A stretch of 64,000 nucleotides of DNA from Luteolibacter arcticus. Its GTDB lineage: Bacteria; Verrucomicrobiota; Verrucomicrobiia; Verrucomicrobiales; Akkermansiaceae. The stretch is from positions 1-64,000 of the forward strand of contig NZ_JAPDDT010000016.1 in NCBI RefSeq assembly GCF_025950235.1. Direction: 5' to 3'. Position 1 is the first letter of the stretch, and every line of letters starts with the position of its first letter. This document shows, one piece after another, positions 53,059 through 63,027 of the stretch. The notes under the pieces are model-generated. The model saw only the letters and a program-made list of their open reading frames with translations, did not search any database and was not told the DNA's origin. The position numbers and the translations under genes are program-made.

Positions 53059-54600
53059 TTGAGAACATCACACCTGCCAGAACTCATCGCCGCCGCGCTG
53101 ATCGGCGCGCTGGGCAGCCCCACCGCAACGGCACAGGCCGCCCCGAAGATGAAGATGTCGACGGACATTCCTGCGTCCATCACCACGCCGGACTCGGTCG
53201 AGACTCGCCTCGGCACGCTCAAGTTCGACGACGGCTTCCCGGACGATGCCACCGTCCAGAAGGTCTATGACAACCTCGATTTCCAGCGCGGAGTGCAGGC
53301 GTTCCTCACCGGCATGCCGGGCGCTTCGCTGGTGGCCATGCGCCACGCCCTGCGGGAACTCGGCGCCGTGAATGGCAAGACGATCCTCGTCTCCGAGACG
53401 CTCCTGGATTCCAAGGCGATCTGGCTCACGCCAAACGCCGATACCGTTTACGCGGTGAACTGGATCGACCTGACGGACGGCCCGGTGGTGATCGAGAGTC
53501 CTCCCGAAGCCCTCGGCATCTTTGACGACGCCTGGTTCCACTACGTGGCCGACCTCGGATTGCTGGGGCCGGACCAGGGCAAGGGTGGCAAGTTCCTCTT
53601 CCTCCCGCCCGGCTACAAAGGCGAGGTGCCGAAAGACAAAAAGGATGGCGGCGAATACTACGTCTTCAAGTCCGCGACCTTCGGGAACTGGTATCTGTCG
53701 CGCGGATTCCTTGTCGATGGCTCACCGGAGAAGAGGGCGGATATTATCAAGAAGCACACGCGTATCTATCCTCTCTCACAAGCCGCTAATCCACCGGAGC
53801 AGAAGTTCACCAATTTTTCGGGCACTCCGCACAACACGGTTCACGCGAACGACTTCGGGTTCTACGGAGAACTCAACCAGCTTGTGCAGGATGAGCCGAG
53901 CGAGGCAATGGACCCCGAGACGATGGGTCTCCTCGCCTCGATCGGTATTGAGAAAGGCAAGCCGTTCGCGCCCGATGCGCGGATGAAGAAGATTCTCACC
54001 GAGTCGGCCGCGGTGGCCAACGCTACCGTCCGCGCCATGCTCATGAAGTCCCGGGACCCGGGGACCTTCTACTACCCGAACAGCGGGTGGAGCAACCCGC
54101 TCCTCATCGGTGGTTACGAATTTCTTCAGCAGCCCGGCGTGCGCGCCCTCGATTCGCGCAGCGCCTCCTATTATTATTTCACGGGGAGCACCCCGGGGAT
54201 GTCCATGAAGATGATCGGCAAGGGTTCGCAGTACGCCTACACTTTCGTGGATTCCGAAGGAAACCGGCTCGACGGTGCCAAGAACTACAAGCTCCACCTG
54301 CCGCCCAATATCCCTGCACAGCGCTTCTGGGCGATCATCGTCTACGACACTCAGACCCGGTCGGACCTCCAGACCGACCAGACCTACCCGAGCTTGGGCA
54401 GCCAGACGAAAAGTCTCGTCGTCAACCCCGACACCTCGGTGGATATCTACTTCGGACCCGAGGCTCCGGCGGGCAAGGAAGCGAACTGGATTCAGACCAT
54501 TCCCGGCAAAGGCTTCAACCCCATGCTGCGCCTCTACAGCCCGCTCGAGTCGTGGTTCGAGAAGACCTGGCGGCCGGGCGAGGTGGAGCTGGTGAAGTGA
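53059..54600 (+). CDS. DUF1254/DUF1214 secreted protein, copy 3
   Basis: The product is 513 aa from a TTG start (RTSHLPELIAAALIGALGS), with a signal peptide ending near 'ATAQAAPK'. The blocks 'VYDNLDFQRGVQAFLTGMPG', 'WLTPNADTVYAVNWIDL' and 'PAQRFWAIIVYDTQTRSDLQ' align with copy 2, and it ends 'TWRPGEVELVK'. GAAAGGACT at 53046-53054 precedes the start. It is the last gene of the operon. Confidence 0.9.
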   Translation: MRTSHLPELIAAALIGALGSPTATAQAAPKMKMSTDIPASITTPDSVETRLGTLKFDDGFPDDATVQKVYDNLDFQRGVQAFLTGMPGASLVAMRHALRELGAVNGKTILVSETLLDSKAIWLTPNADTVYAVNWIDLTDGPVVIESPPEALGIFDDAWFHYVADLGLLGPDQGKGGKFLFLPPGYKGEVPKDKKDGGEYYVFKSATFGNWYLSRGFLVDGSPEKRADIIKKHTRIYPLSQAANPPEQKFTNFSGTPHNTVHANDFGFYGELNQLVQDEPSEAMDPETMGLLASIGIEKGKPFAPDARMKKILTESAAVANATVRAMLMKSRDPGTFYYPNSGWSNPLLIGGYEFLQQPGVRALDSRSASYYYFTGSTPGMSMKMIGKGSQYAYTFVDSEGNRLDGAKNYKLHLPPNIPAQRFWAIIVYDTQTRSDLQTDQTYPSLGSQTKSLVVNPDTSVDIYFGPEAPAGKEANWIQTIPGKGFNPMLRLYSPLESWFEKTWRPGEVELVK

Positions 54601-54795
54601 GCGAAGTTCCTACCCCTCACGCCCTCCTTGTGTGCAGGCGGTATCGAGGTGGCCTACTAGCTCCTTATGCTTCACCTCAGTCCGTTCCCTCGAATACCTC
54701 GCCACCGGCCACAGGGACGAGGGGTGCATCTTGCTAAAGTCCTGATCGGCCATCCCTCCCCGAACCTGCCACTGCCTCACTCCGATTATTCCACC

Positions 54796-55725
54796 ATGAA
54801 TCGTAGGCACGCATTAGCGGCCGTCGCTGCGCTCACCCTTTCGTCCTCGCTCCGGGCCGCCGGGGAAGATGTACTCGACCCCGAATCCTGGCCCCGCTCC
54901 TGCAAGGTCGGCGGAGCGGAGATCGCCATCTACATGCCGCAAATCCTTGAGTGGTCGGAATTCCGTCATCTCAAGGCGAATGCCGCGATCGGCGTGAAGC
55001 TGGAGGGCAGTGCCGAGGCGAGCTACGGTGCTGCGGCCATTGAAGCGGACACCATCACCGACTTCGATCGCGGCAGTGTCAGTATCGGTAAGCGCACCGT
55101 GAGCGGATTCCGCTTCCCGGAAATGGATGCCGCTACCGCTGCCCAGGCAGAGGCACTGGTCCGCTCCGTCCTCGCGCCGGACAGTTCGATGGAACTCCCG
55201 CTCGATGCCATGACCGCGGCTGTGGATCGTGCCGATGCCAGCACTGCCGACACCCCGGTAAGCTTGGAGCCGCCGCCGACCTTCTTCAGCGATTCGCCCG
55301 CCGTGCTCGTTGTTTTCATTGGCGAGCCGAAGCTGGAGCCGGTGAAGGGCGACGATCCCTCGCTGATGTTCGCCGCGAACACGAATTGGGACCTGTTGGT
55401 GGAGGGCACGGACTACTACCTCCTCGCCGGCAGCCAGTGGCTTGTCACCAAGGACCTCTCCAAGGGTCCGTGGACTCTCGCTGCGGGGATTCCCGATTCC
55501 TTCAAGAGGCTGCCTGACGACGGCTAATGGAGCGAGGTGAAGTCCAAGCTCTTCGTGCTGCCGGGTGCGACCACCGTGCCGAAGGTCTTCGTCTCGAACC
55601 GGCCCGCGGAAATTGTTCTCACCGAGGGCAAGCCGAAACTGGCGCCGATCTCCGGGACCTCGCTGATGTATGTCGCCAATAGCGAGAGCGACCCCTTTCT
55701 GGATACTCCGACAGCACGCCGTTGA
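54796..55725 (+). pseudogene. Secreted carbohydrate-binding-like protein, broken
   Basis: It starts MNRRHALAAVAALTLSSSLR, a signal peptide, and continues as a beta-rich protein with 'DVLDPESWPRSCKVGGAEIA', 'FFSDSPAVLVVFIGEPKLEP', 'LLVEGTDYYLLAGSQWLVTK' and 'LSKGPWTLAAGIP'. This repeat-like 'PAVLVxFxGxPxxxPV' pattern occurs in secreted proteins annotated as carbohydrate-binding family V/XII; the function is unknown. A TAA at 55525-55527 interrupts the frame, which continues sensibly ('WSEVKSKLFVLPGATTVPKV', 'LTEGKPKLAPISGTSLMYV') to about 55695. After that it joins adhesin sequence, so the 3' end is deleted. Confidence 0.6.
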
Positions 55726-58054
55726 TCACTGCCTTCGACTCAATCGCCATGCGAAGTGGCAACCTGACTGCGGAATTCAGGGTGGACAACATCCCCGTGG
55801 AATACCTGCAGAACCTTGCGCCGGTCTTCGCCGGAGATCCCATCACCGCCTCTGGAGCGACCTCGGGCATTTTCTACAGTGATAGCATCGCAGCGGATGC
55901 AAGTGACGCGAACGCGGGCGATACGCTGACCTTCTCGAAGGTCAGCGGGCCGGGCTGGCTGACCCTTGCTTCGAACGGTGATATCTTCGGAGATCCCGCG
56001 GACAGCGATGGCGGGCTCAACAGCTTCAGCTTGCGCGTGACGGATGCCTCAGGTGCCACGCAACCACCAACCTGCAGATCGCGGTAGCGTTCATCGCATG
56101 GACCAATCCCTCGGGTGGATACTGGACCAACGTCGGCAACTGGAACGGCGGCACCATTGGCAGTGGCACCGGGTACACCGCCAACTTCGCCACGCTGAAC
56201 CTGACCGCGGATGCTACCGTCACGCTCGATAGCGCGCGCACGATCGGCAGCCTGATCTTCGGTGATACAACGCCCAGCCACAACTGGGCGCTTAACACCG
56301 GCAGCGGCGGTCCGCTCACGCTCGACGTCGCAAGCGGCTCTCCGCTGATCACGGTCAACAATCAGACGCGCCATTGTGGCCGGCAGTGACGGACTCACCA
56401 AGGCCGGCGCTGGCACGCTGGTGGCTCAGTGGCAACAACACCTACTCGGGCGGCACGACCGTTTCCGGCGGCATCCTTGCCATCGGTCATGTCAACGGGC
56501 TGGGAAGCGGCATTGCGAGCATCGGCAACGCTGCGGGTCAACTACCTCTCCGCCACTCCGACGCTCGCCAACATGCTCTCGGTGGTGATAGGCAACAATG
56601 CGGTGCTCGACCTGATCGGCAGCGGCTCGGCGAACAATACGCTGAACCTCGGCACCGGCGGTCTCAACGTGAACGGCACCCTGCGGGTCACCCGGTCCTC
56701 CGGCAACACCGGAGGGACCAATTTTTCCACTGCACTTGCGGGTTCCGGAATCCTGGAAATCGGCAACACGCAGGCCGGCACGGAACCGGCTCCCGTCTCC
56801 GGCTCGCAAGGGCGCTGCACCTTCACCAGCCCTACGGCCTATGATGCCTTCACCGGCGACATCCATGTCCTCAGCGGGGGCAACTTGTGCCTCTTCAATG
56901 GGAACCTCAGCGGTCAGGATGTCACCCTTGAGGCCGGGGGGTATCTCAGCCTGCTGGGAACCGTCACCACGGTGATCGGCGACTTGAACGGGGGAGGATC
57001 GGTTACCAAGAACAACTCCGCGAACACAGCGACGCTGAGCGCCAGCAGCGGAAACTTCTCCGGCGTCATCGCGCAGAATCTGTTGCTCGCCTCCGGCACC
57101 GTCGCCGTTACCAAGACCAGTGCCGGAACGCTCACCTTGGGCGGAGCCAGCACCTAAACCGGAGCCACCACCGTCAGCGGCGGGATCCTGAGTATCACCG
57201 GTTCGCTCGGCGCGACCACCACCACCGTGCAAAGCGGGGGCACCCTCGCTGGCACCGGCACGCTCGGAGACGCGGTCACCGAGCAAAGCGGGGGCACCCT
57301 CGCCCTTGGAGTGAATGGCACCGGCACCCTGACTCTCGGCAGCAAGGCGCTCACCTTGTCCGGCACTACCGCGATGCAGATCGGCCGCACCGGCAGCGTG
57401 CTCTCCACCGACAAGGTGAGCGGCATCACCACCGTTACCTACGCTGACACGCTGTTAGTCACCGATGTCGGAGCAAACGCGCTGCAGAACGGCGATTAGT
57501 TCCAGCTCTTCAGCGCCACCACCCGTAGCGGTAGCTTCAGCACCATCACGCTTCCGTCGCTCACAGCAGGGCTGTATTGGAACACCAGCCAGCCCGCGGT
57601 GAATGGGACCATTGCGGTGACGGACCTAGCCCCCGCCGTCGTCGTGGATCCCTACGTCCTCTGGGCCTCGGCCCACGGACTCGACGGATCCAGCGACGAT
57701 CACGACCACGATGGGATAGCGAACCTCCTTGAGTTCTACCTCGACGGCGACCCGCTGGCTGCCGACGGCTCCATCCGTCCGCTCGCGACCGTGAATGACA
57801 CACACCTGGTGCTGACCTTCAGGCGCCGCGACGATGCCGAGGCTCATGCTGGCACCGGGTTCGTCCAGTGGGGATCGGACCTTGCCGGCTGGACGGATGT
57901 CGTCCTCGGAGCATCCACTGCCGGACCCGATGCCCACGGCGTCATGGTGGAAGTGATCGAGAATGACGCGGTAGCAGATGACTTCACCGTGACCATTCCG
58001 CGGACTTTGGAGACCGACGGAATGCTCTTTGCCCGACTGAAGGTGAGCGAATGA
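55701..58054 (+). pseudogene. Decayed autotransporter-repeat adhesin
   Basis: This sequence was once a continuous large exoprotein. It starts with a cadherin/He_PIG-like segment ('NLAPVFAGDPITASGATSG', 'ADSDGGLNSFSLRVTDASG'). It then shifts frame near 56058 into 'WTNPSGGYWTNVGNWN' and 'TIGSLIFGDTTPSHNWAL', near 56366, near 56425 ('LSGNNTYSGGTTVSGGILAI') and near 56535. Stop codons interrupt it at 57157 ('GGAST' then 'TGATTVSGGIL'; TAC changed to TAA) and 57497. The intact end (57500-58054) has 'DHDHDGIANLLEFYLDGDP' and 'GMLFARLKVSE', the shared C-terminal module. With at least four frameshifts and two nonsense changes it is clearly non-functional. Confidence 0.85.
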
Positions 58055-58286
58055 TTTCCTGGCTCGTCGAAACGGTCGGCCGGCGGTACGGATTTCGCCG
58101 GTCGACCCTCCCCGCGTTAGCAAGCGGGTTTCGCGGAAAGCCGGTCAGGAGAGTGTAGTCGCTCACGCTCTTCCGTCCGTGCCAGGATGGGCTTCCGTCC
58201 CTCGAAGGGTTCGGGCGATGTTCGCAATTCACCAGTGGCGATGATCGCACTCAACAACCGGCCTCCAGCCGCGTAGAATGAGGGCG
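58055..58286. other. Intergenic region before the sugar operon
   Basis: No gene is seen here. CCCGC and GCGGG flank a 7-8 nt loop at about 58110-58130, followed by TTT, a weak terminator-like structure after the decayed adhesin gene. The promoter of the following operon is presumably within this stretch. Confidence 0.35.
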
Positions 58287-59144
58287 ATGAATATCGGTTG
58301 CTTTGCCTTGATCCAGCCCTTTGCCGGGATGCGCCGGCAGTTCGAATTGATCCGCGAGATGGGGTTCCGTTTTGCCGATCTCACGGACAATCATGACGGG
58401 GCTACCCTCGGCACCGAGTACGGCTTCTCTGCTTCGTTCAGCCTCGATTCCCACCCGGCCACGATCTTGGACATGGTGCGGGAAAATGGACTGACCCTCA
58501 CCAGCGTCTGCGCGCACGCCAACCTCCTCGATCCTACCTCCCCGGATCGCTACGCGACGACCCAGATCATCAAGGCGATCAAGCTCGCGCATTTCCTGGG
58601 GGTGAAGCAAGTCATCACGACCGAGGGGGATCCCAAGACATCCTTCGGCCACAAGCTTACCGACGACGAACGCCTGTTCAGCATCCGCGAGAAGCTTCAC
58701 GAGCCGATCCGCTGGGCCGAGCAGCTCGGGGTCGAATTGTTGCTGGAGCCTCACGGCATCCTGACCGACACGGTGGAAGGCATGAGCCGCATTCTTGATG
58801 CGCTGGGACACGAAGAGACCGTCGGGATCAATCTCGATACCGGAAACTCATGGCTCGGCGGCGGCGATCCGCTCGCCTTCGTCAAAACCTTCGGGTCACG
58901 CATCAAACATGTGCATTGGAAGGACATGCCCGCCGAGTGGATCCCGAAGCGGGGTACCCTGTTCGGCTGCGGCATGGGCCTCATTCCGCTCGGCGATGGG
59001 GTTGTCGGCATCGAGCCGATCGTCCAGGCACTGCAGGAGATCGGCTTCGACGGGCCGACCACGCTTGAGATCGCTGGCGAAGCGGCGGTAAAACTTTCCG
59101 CGGAGCGCTTGCAGGCATGGAGCCAACAGGAAGCATACGCATGA
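58287..59144 (+). CDS. Xylose isomerase-like TIM-barrel sugar epimerase/isomerase
   Basis: I start at the ATG at 58287 (MNIGCFALIQPF), with AGGG just ahead; an ATG three codons earlier is possible. The product is 285 aa. The AP-endonuclease-2/xylose-isomerase-like barrel is marked by the metal ligands Glu in 'LLLEPHG', Asp in 'GINLDTGNSW', His in 'IKHVHWKDM' and Glu in 'TTLEIAGEAAV'. Such proteins epimerise or isomerise sugars or keto-inositols. Its stop overlaps the next start by 4 bp (ATGA), so the two are translationally coupled. The substrate is unknown. Confidence 0.88.
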   Translation: MNIGCFALIQPFAGMRRQFELIREMGFRFADLTDNHDGATLGTEYGFSASFSLDSHPATILDMVRENGLTLTSVCAHANLLDPTSPDRYATTQIIKAIKLAHFLGVKQVITTEGDPKTSFGHKLTDDERLFSIREKLHEPIRWAEQLGVELLLEPHGILTDTVEGMSRILDALGHEETVGINLDTGNSWLGGGDPLAFVKTFGSRIKHVHWKDMPAEWIPKRGTLFGCGMGLIPLGDGVVGIEPIVQALQEIGFDGPTTLEIAGEAAVKLSAERLQAWSQQEAYA

Positions 59145-61990
59145 AAGCATTCCACCTGCTTGTCGTCTGGGTCGCTGCGCTGATCATGCCGCTTCATGCG
59201 GAGCGGCTGCCGGTGCTGATCATCGACGGTCAGGACAGCCATCACGATTGGAAAAAGGTCACTCCGACGCTCAAAAGCGCCTTGGAGGAAACCGGCCGTT
59301 TTTCCGTGGAGGTTTTCAGCGCCTCTAACGACGCAGCCTGGACGGCGGGCGCTCCGGATTTCAGCCGCTACCGCACGGTGGTTCTCACCTACTGGGGCAC
59401 GGATTGGCCCGGTCCGGTGTGGGCGAGCTTCGAGAAATACATGAAAAACGGCGGCGGGCTCGTCGTGGTCCATGCCGCGCTGGCGACCTTCCCGAAAAAT
59501 GAGGAGTTCAACCGCATGATTTCGGTAGGCTGGCGCAATGCGGGACAGGGCAAGCGTGTTGGTTTCGACCAAAACGGCCGGGCCATCTCCGATCCTACGG
59601 GAGGAAATTCCAGTCACAACGCGATCGGCAACTTGATCGTGGATACCCGCATCGCGACCCATCCGATCATGGCGGGTTTTCCCAATCACTGGCAGCACGG
59701 ACCCGACGAGCTTTACCACACTCTCCGAGGCCCGGCGCGCAATCAGCAAATCCTTGCCACCGGCCTCTCGTCCTCCACCAAGGTCCACGAGCCGGTGTTG
59801 TGGACGGTGGCTTATGAAAAAGGCCGCGTGTTCTGCACCACCCTAGGTCACGACACCCGCTCGACTACCAGTCCCACCTTCAAATCCAGCTTCAGCCGCG
59901 GTGCCGAGTGGGCCGCCGCCGGCGCGGTGACCTTGCCCGTCCCTCCACAGCTCGCCGCGGCTGGCAAGGAACCAAGCCGTGCTACCATCGAGAGCCATAT
60001 CGACCCGAAAGTCGCAGTCACCGGTCCTTATGCCGCGGTCAAATTGCCTATCAAAAGCGGTCCTTTGCTACACAACCCGACCGCCATCACCTCGACCCCG
60101 GAGGGGCTCCTGTTCGTGTCCAACTACACCGGTGAAATTCTCACCATCAAGGACACCGATAAGGACGGTCTTGAAGATACCACGACCCTATTCATCAATG
60201 CCGCGGAAATCGGCCTTCCCCGCGGCCAGACCGTGCCGAAACCCGGCATCGTCCCCCCTGGCCCCGGCCTGCGTTACCCCACCGGCATGACCTACAAGGA
60301 CGGTTGGCTCTATGTCGGATTCACCCAGGAAATCCGCCGCTTCGAAGTGAAAAAGGACGGCACCTGCGGCAAGCATGAAACCTTTGCCAGCGGCTGGCCC
60401 TACACCATGCATGCCTTCGATTGGACCTTCGGCGTGAAGTTCGGCAAGGACGGCCACCTCTACGCCATCCTCTGCACCGATTACCTCAACGGCAAGCCCG
60501 CACCGGATCCAAAGGGATTGCGCGGCTCGATGTTGCGGATCAGTCCCGATGGCAAGACCATCGAGCGCTTTGCCTGCGGTTTGCGCTTCGCCTACGATCT
60601 CGCCATTAACGAGGCGGGCGACATCTTCTTCACCGACAACAAAAGCAGCGGCAACCCCACCGAAGAACTTAACCATGCCGTGAAGGACGGCAACTACGGC
60701 CACCACCCCAAGAAGCCCGTCAGCCCGCCAACGCTTCCGATCCTGGACGTCGCCTCCGACGCCTCGCCGGACGGTTGTGAATTCAACCCCACCACCAACA
60801 CCCGTTTCGGCAACACCGCCGGCGACCTGTTCATCGCCTGTTGGGGCAATGACGGACGTTGGGAGAACGGCGGCATTGCCCGAGTGCGTCTGACCAAGGA
60901 CGCCAAGGGAACGTATGATGCGGTGGAAGAAGTCTTTTCCAAAGGCCCCGGAAAAGTTTCCGATCTGACCTTCGCACCGTCCGGAGACATGTATGTCGCG
61001 CGTTTTGGCCAGGAAGCTCCTGCCGAGCACGCCCCCTTGGCCACGCCCACCGGCGACGTCTATCGCTACATCCATGCCCCGTGGGTGAATGCACAGCAAA
61101 CCCAGCCGGCCACCAATCCTTTGGTCTCGCTTCCCGGCGTTCCAGAGAAAGGCAAGGAGATCTTCACCCAGCGCAGCTGCGCAACTTGTCACACCGTGGA
61201 TGGCAGCGGCAACAAGCTCGGCCCGGATCTGCACAACCTCGGCCTCACCATGGACCGCGCTGGCTTGCGCGAATCAATCGAGAATCCTGCCGCGAACATC
61301 AAGACTGACTACGACACCGTTCAAGTGACGAAAAAAGACGGCTCGGAGCTTGTCGGTCGCATCGACTCCTCCGATGAAGAAAAGATCGTGTTCGTCACGG
61401 CTGGAAGCACGGAAAACATTCCTCGCAACCAGGTTCTCAAGACCGCCATCATTCCCGGCTCCTTGATGCCACCCGGTCTTACTGCCGGGCTGGATGAAGC
61501 CGCACAAAATGACCTGCTCGCCTACATCGAGTCGCTCGGACGGGAAACGGCCGTGCGCCTGCACGCCGGTGGTGAGTTGGTCAAAGTGGCTGACAAGACC
61601 TACTCCTCCGACACCGCCTACCACAGTGGCAGCTACGGTTTCATCGGGGGCCAGACCATCACTGGCAGCGAAATTCCGGAAATCAGCACCTGCCGCTATG
61701 GAGATTTCTCCTATCGCTTCGATGCCTCGGACGCCGAGTATGAAGTCACCCTAACCTTCGGTGAGTGGTGGATGCGAAGTCCGGGCCAACGGGTGTTCAG
61801 CGTGTCGGCGAACAAAAGGGAGGTCATCAGCGATTTGGACGTGGTCAAGGAAGCGGGGTTTGGCAAGCCGCTGACACGAACCTTCCGGGTCAAAGCCAGC
61901 GGCGGCGCCATTGTTTTGGACTTTCAAGCCAAAGCAAACAATCCGATGGTAAGCTTGATCGAGGTCAAAGCTGTCAAACCGTCCCCATAG
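59141..61990 (+). CDS. ThuA - PQQ/glucose-dehydrogenase-like propeller - cytochrome c - malectin fusion
   Basis: The ATG at 59141 (MKAFHLLVVWVAALIMPLHA) overlaps the previous stop and gives a signal peptide; product 949 aa. Residues 20-245 are a ThuA-like amidotransferase fold ('VLIIDGQDSHHDW', 'GGGLVVVHAALATFP', 'GHDTRS'). Residues 290-650 form a soluble glucose-dehydrogenase-like beta-propeller ('LLHNPTAITSTPEGLLFVSN', 'GLRFAYDLAINEAGDIFFTD'). A c-type haem domain has CATCH near residue 682, and a malectin-like carbohydrate-binding domain covers 805-945. These chains are typical of Planctomycetes and Verrucomicrobia and are thought to oxidise sugars in the periplasm; ThuA may act on a keto-sugar. 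The AraC gene follows 14 bp later. Confidence 0.85.
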   Translation: MKAFHLLVVWVAALIMPLHAERLPVLIIDGQDSHHDWKKVTPTLKSALEETGRFSVEVFSASNDAAWTAGAPDFSRYRTVVLTYWGTDWPGPVWASFEKYMKNGGGLVVVHAALATFPKNEEFNRMISVGWRNAGQGKRVGFDQNGRAISDPTGGNSSHNAIGNLIVDTRIATHPIMAGFPNHWQHGPDELYHTLRGPARNQQILATGLSSSTKVHEPVLWTVAYEKGRVFCTTLGHDTRSTTSPTFKSSFSRGAEWAAAGAVTLPVPPQLAAAGKEPSRATIESHIDPKVAVTGPYAAVKLPIKSGPLLHNPTAITSTPEGLLFVSNYTGEILTIKDTDKDGLEDTTTLFINAAEIGLPRGQTVPKPGIVPPGPGLRYPTGMTYKDGWLYVGFTQEIRRFEVKKDGTCGKHETFASGWPYTMHAFDWTFGVKFGKDGHLYAILCTDYLNGKPAPDPKGLRGSMLRISPDGKTIERFACGLRFAYDLAINEAGDIFFTDNKSSGNPTEELNHAVKDGNYGHHPKKPVSPPTLPILDVASDASPDGCEFNPTTNTRFGNTAGDLFIACWGNDGRWENGGIARVRLTKDAKGTYDAVEEVFSKGPGKVSDLTFAPSGDMYVARFGQEAPAEHAPLATPTGDVYRYIHAPWVNAQQTQPATNPLVSLPGVPEKGKEIFTQRSCATCHTVDGSGNKLGPDLHNLGLTMDRAGLRESIENPAANIKTDYDTVQVTKKDGSELVGRIDSSDEEKIVFVTAGSTENIPRNQVLKTAIIPGSLMPPGLTAGLDEAAQNDLLAYIESLGRETAVRLHAGGELVKVADKTYSSDTAYHSGSYGFIGGQTITGSEIPEISTCRYGDFSYRFDASDAEYEVTLTFGEWWMRSPGQRVFSVSANKREVISDLDVVKEAGFGKPLTRTFRVKASGGAIVLDFQAKANNPMVSLIEVKAVKPSP

Positions 61991-62004
61991 GTCTCGTTGT
62001 CCCC

Positions 62005-63012
62005 ATGCCTCACGCGCGCCCAATCCCGTCGTATGCCGATCAGGAGCGTGTCTATATTGCCGACCGCTGCGAGCCGCTCATCTTCGCGGCACGGGCGGGG
62101 GAACTCGAGTTGCATGCCGTGGGCCGCCATGATTATCCCGGCGAGAAGCTTTCCGATAACGAATTGGTCGGCCTGAGCAGCACCGGCTTCTGGAATGCCG
62201 AGCACGGCCAGCAGTGGGGATTGCCAGAGCACCGGAACGAGGGCATCGAGTTCACCTTCATGGACACGGGACAGGTCCCCGTGCGGGTCGAGGGGCAGTC
62301 CACCACGCTTCACTTCGGCGAGTGCCTCATCACCCGGCCTTGGCAGCCCCACCAGATCGGCGATCCCCATGTTCCCACCGGGAGACTGATCTGGTTGATT
62401 CTGGATGTCGGTGTGCGTCTGCCTCACCAGGAGTGGTCGTGGCCGTCGTGGATAGTCCTTCACCCACCCGATCTTGAGGAACTCACGCGCTGTCTGCGGC
62501 AGAACGAGCAACACTGCTGGAAGACCAGCCCGGAGATCCGACGCTGCTTCCAGTCCCTCGCGTACGCGGTGCAGCAGCCAATTCCCGCCGGACATTCGGC
62601 CATCATCGTCAGCGTCAATGCGCTGCTGCTCGCGCTCTTGGAAATGTTCCGCTCCAAGAGCATCACGCTCGAGGAGTCGCTGACCGACAGCCAGCGGGGG
62701 GTGCAGGTCTTCCTTGATGACTTGCGTCACTGCTGCGGAAAGTCATGGGGCATCGAAAGCATGGCAGAGAGTTGTGGGCTGGGTACCACCCGCTTCGCCC
62801 ATCACGTCAAACTGCTCACCAACCTCACCCCTGCGGGTTATCTCACCCAGTGCCGCCTGGAGTATGCCCAGGCGCTGCTACGGCAGACGCCGCCGGTGCC
62901 GATCGGGAACATTGCCCGCGAATGCGGGTTCTCCTCCGGTCAGTACTTCGCCACCGCTTTCCGCAAATGGACCGGCCTTGCGCCCGAAGAGTGGCGCAAG
63001 ACGCAAGCATAA
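62005..63012 (+). CDS. AraC-family transcriptional regulator
   Basis: I choose the ATG at 62005 (MPHARPIPSYADQERVYIAD); the frame is open further upstream inside the previous gene. The product is 335 aa. The N-terminal half is a cupin-like sensor ('LHFGECLITRPWQPHQIGDP'). The C-terminal 110 residues carry two helix-turn-helix motifs ('GIESMAESCGLGTTRFAHHV', 'PIGNIARECGFSSGQYFATA', 'FRKWTGLAPEEWRK'). It is the last gene of the operon and probably controls it in response to a sugar. The ligand is unknown. Confidence 0.9.
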   Translation: MPHARPIPSYADQERVYIADRCEPLIFAARAGELELHAVGRHDYPGEKLSDNELVGLSSTGFWNAEHGQQWGLPEHRNEGIEFTFMDTGQVPVRVEGQSTTLHFGECLITRPWQPHQIGDPHVPTGRLIWLILDVGVRLPHQEWSWPSWIVLHPPDLEELTRCLRQNEQHCWKTSPEIRRCFQSLAYAVQQPIPAGHSAIIVSVNALLLALLEMFRSKSITLEESLTDSQRGVQVFLDDLRHCCGKSWGIESMAESCGLGTTRFAHHVKLLTNLTPAGYLTQCRLEYAQALLRQTPPVPIGNIARECGFSSGQYFATAFRKWTGLAPEEWRKTQA

Positions 63013-63027
63013 GATCCCGGCCTGCGA

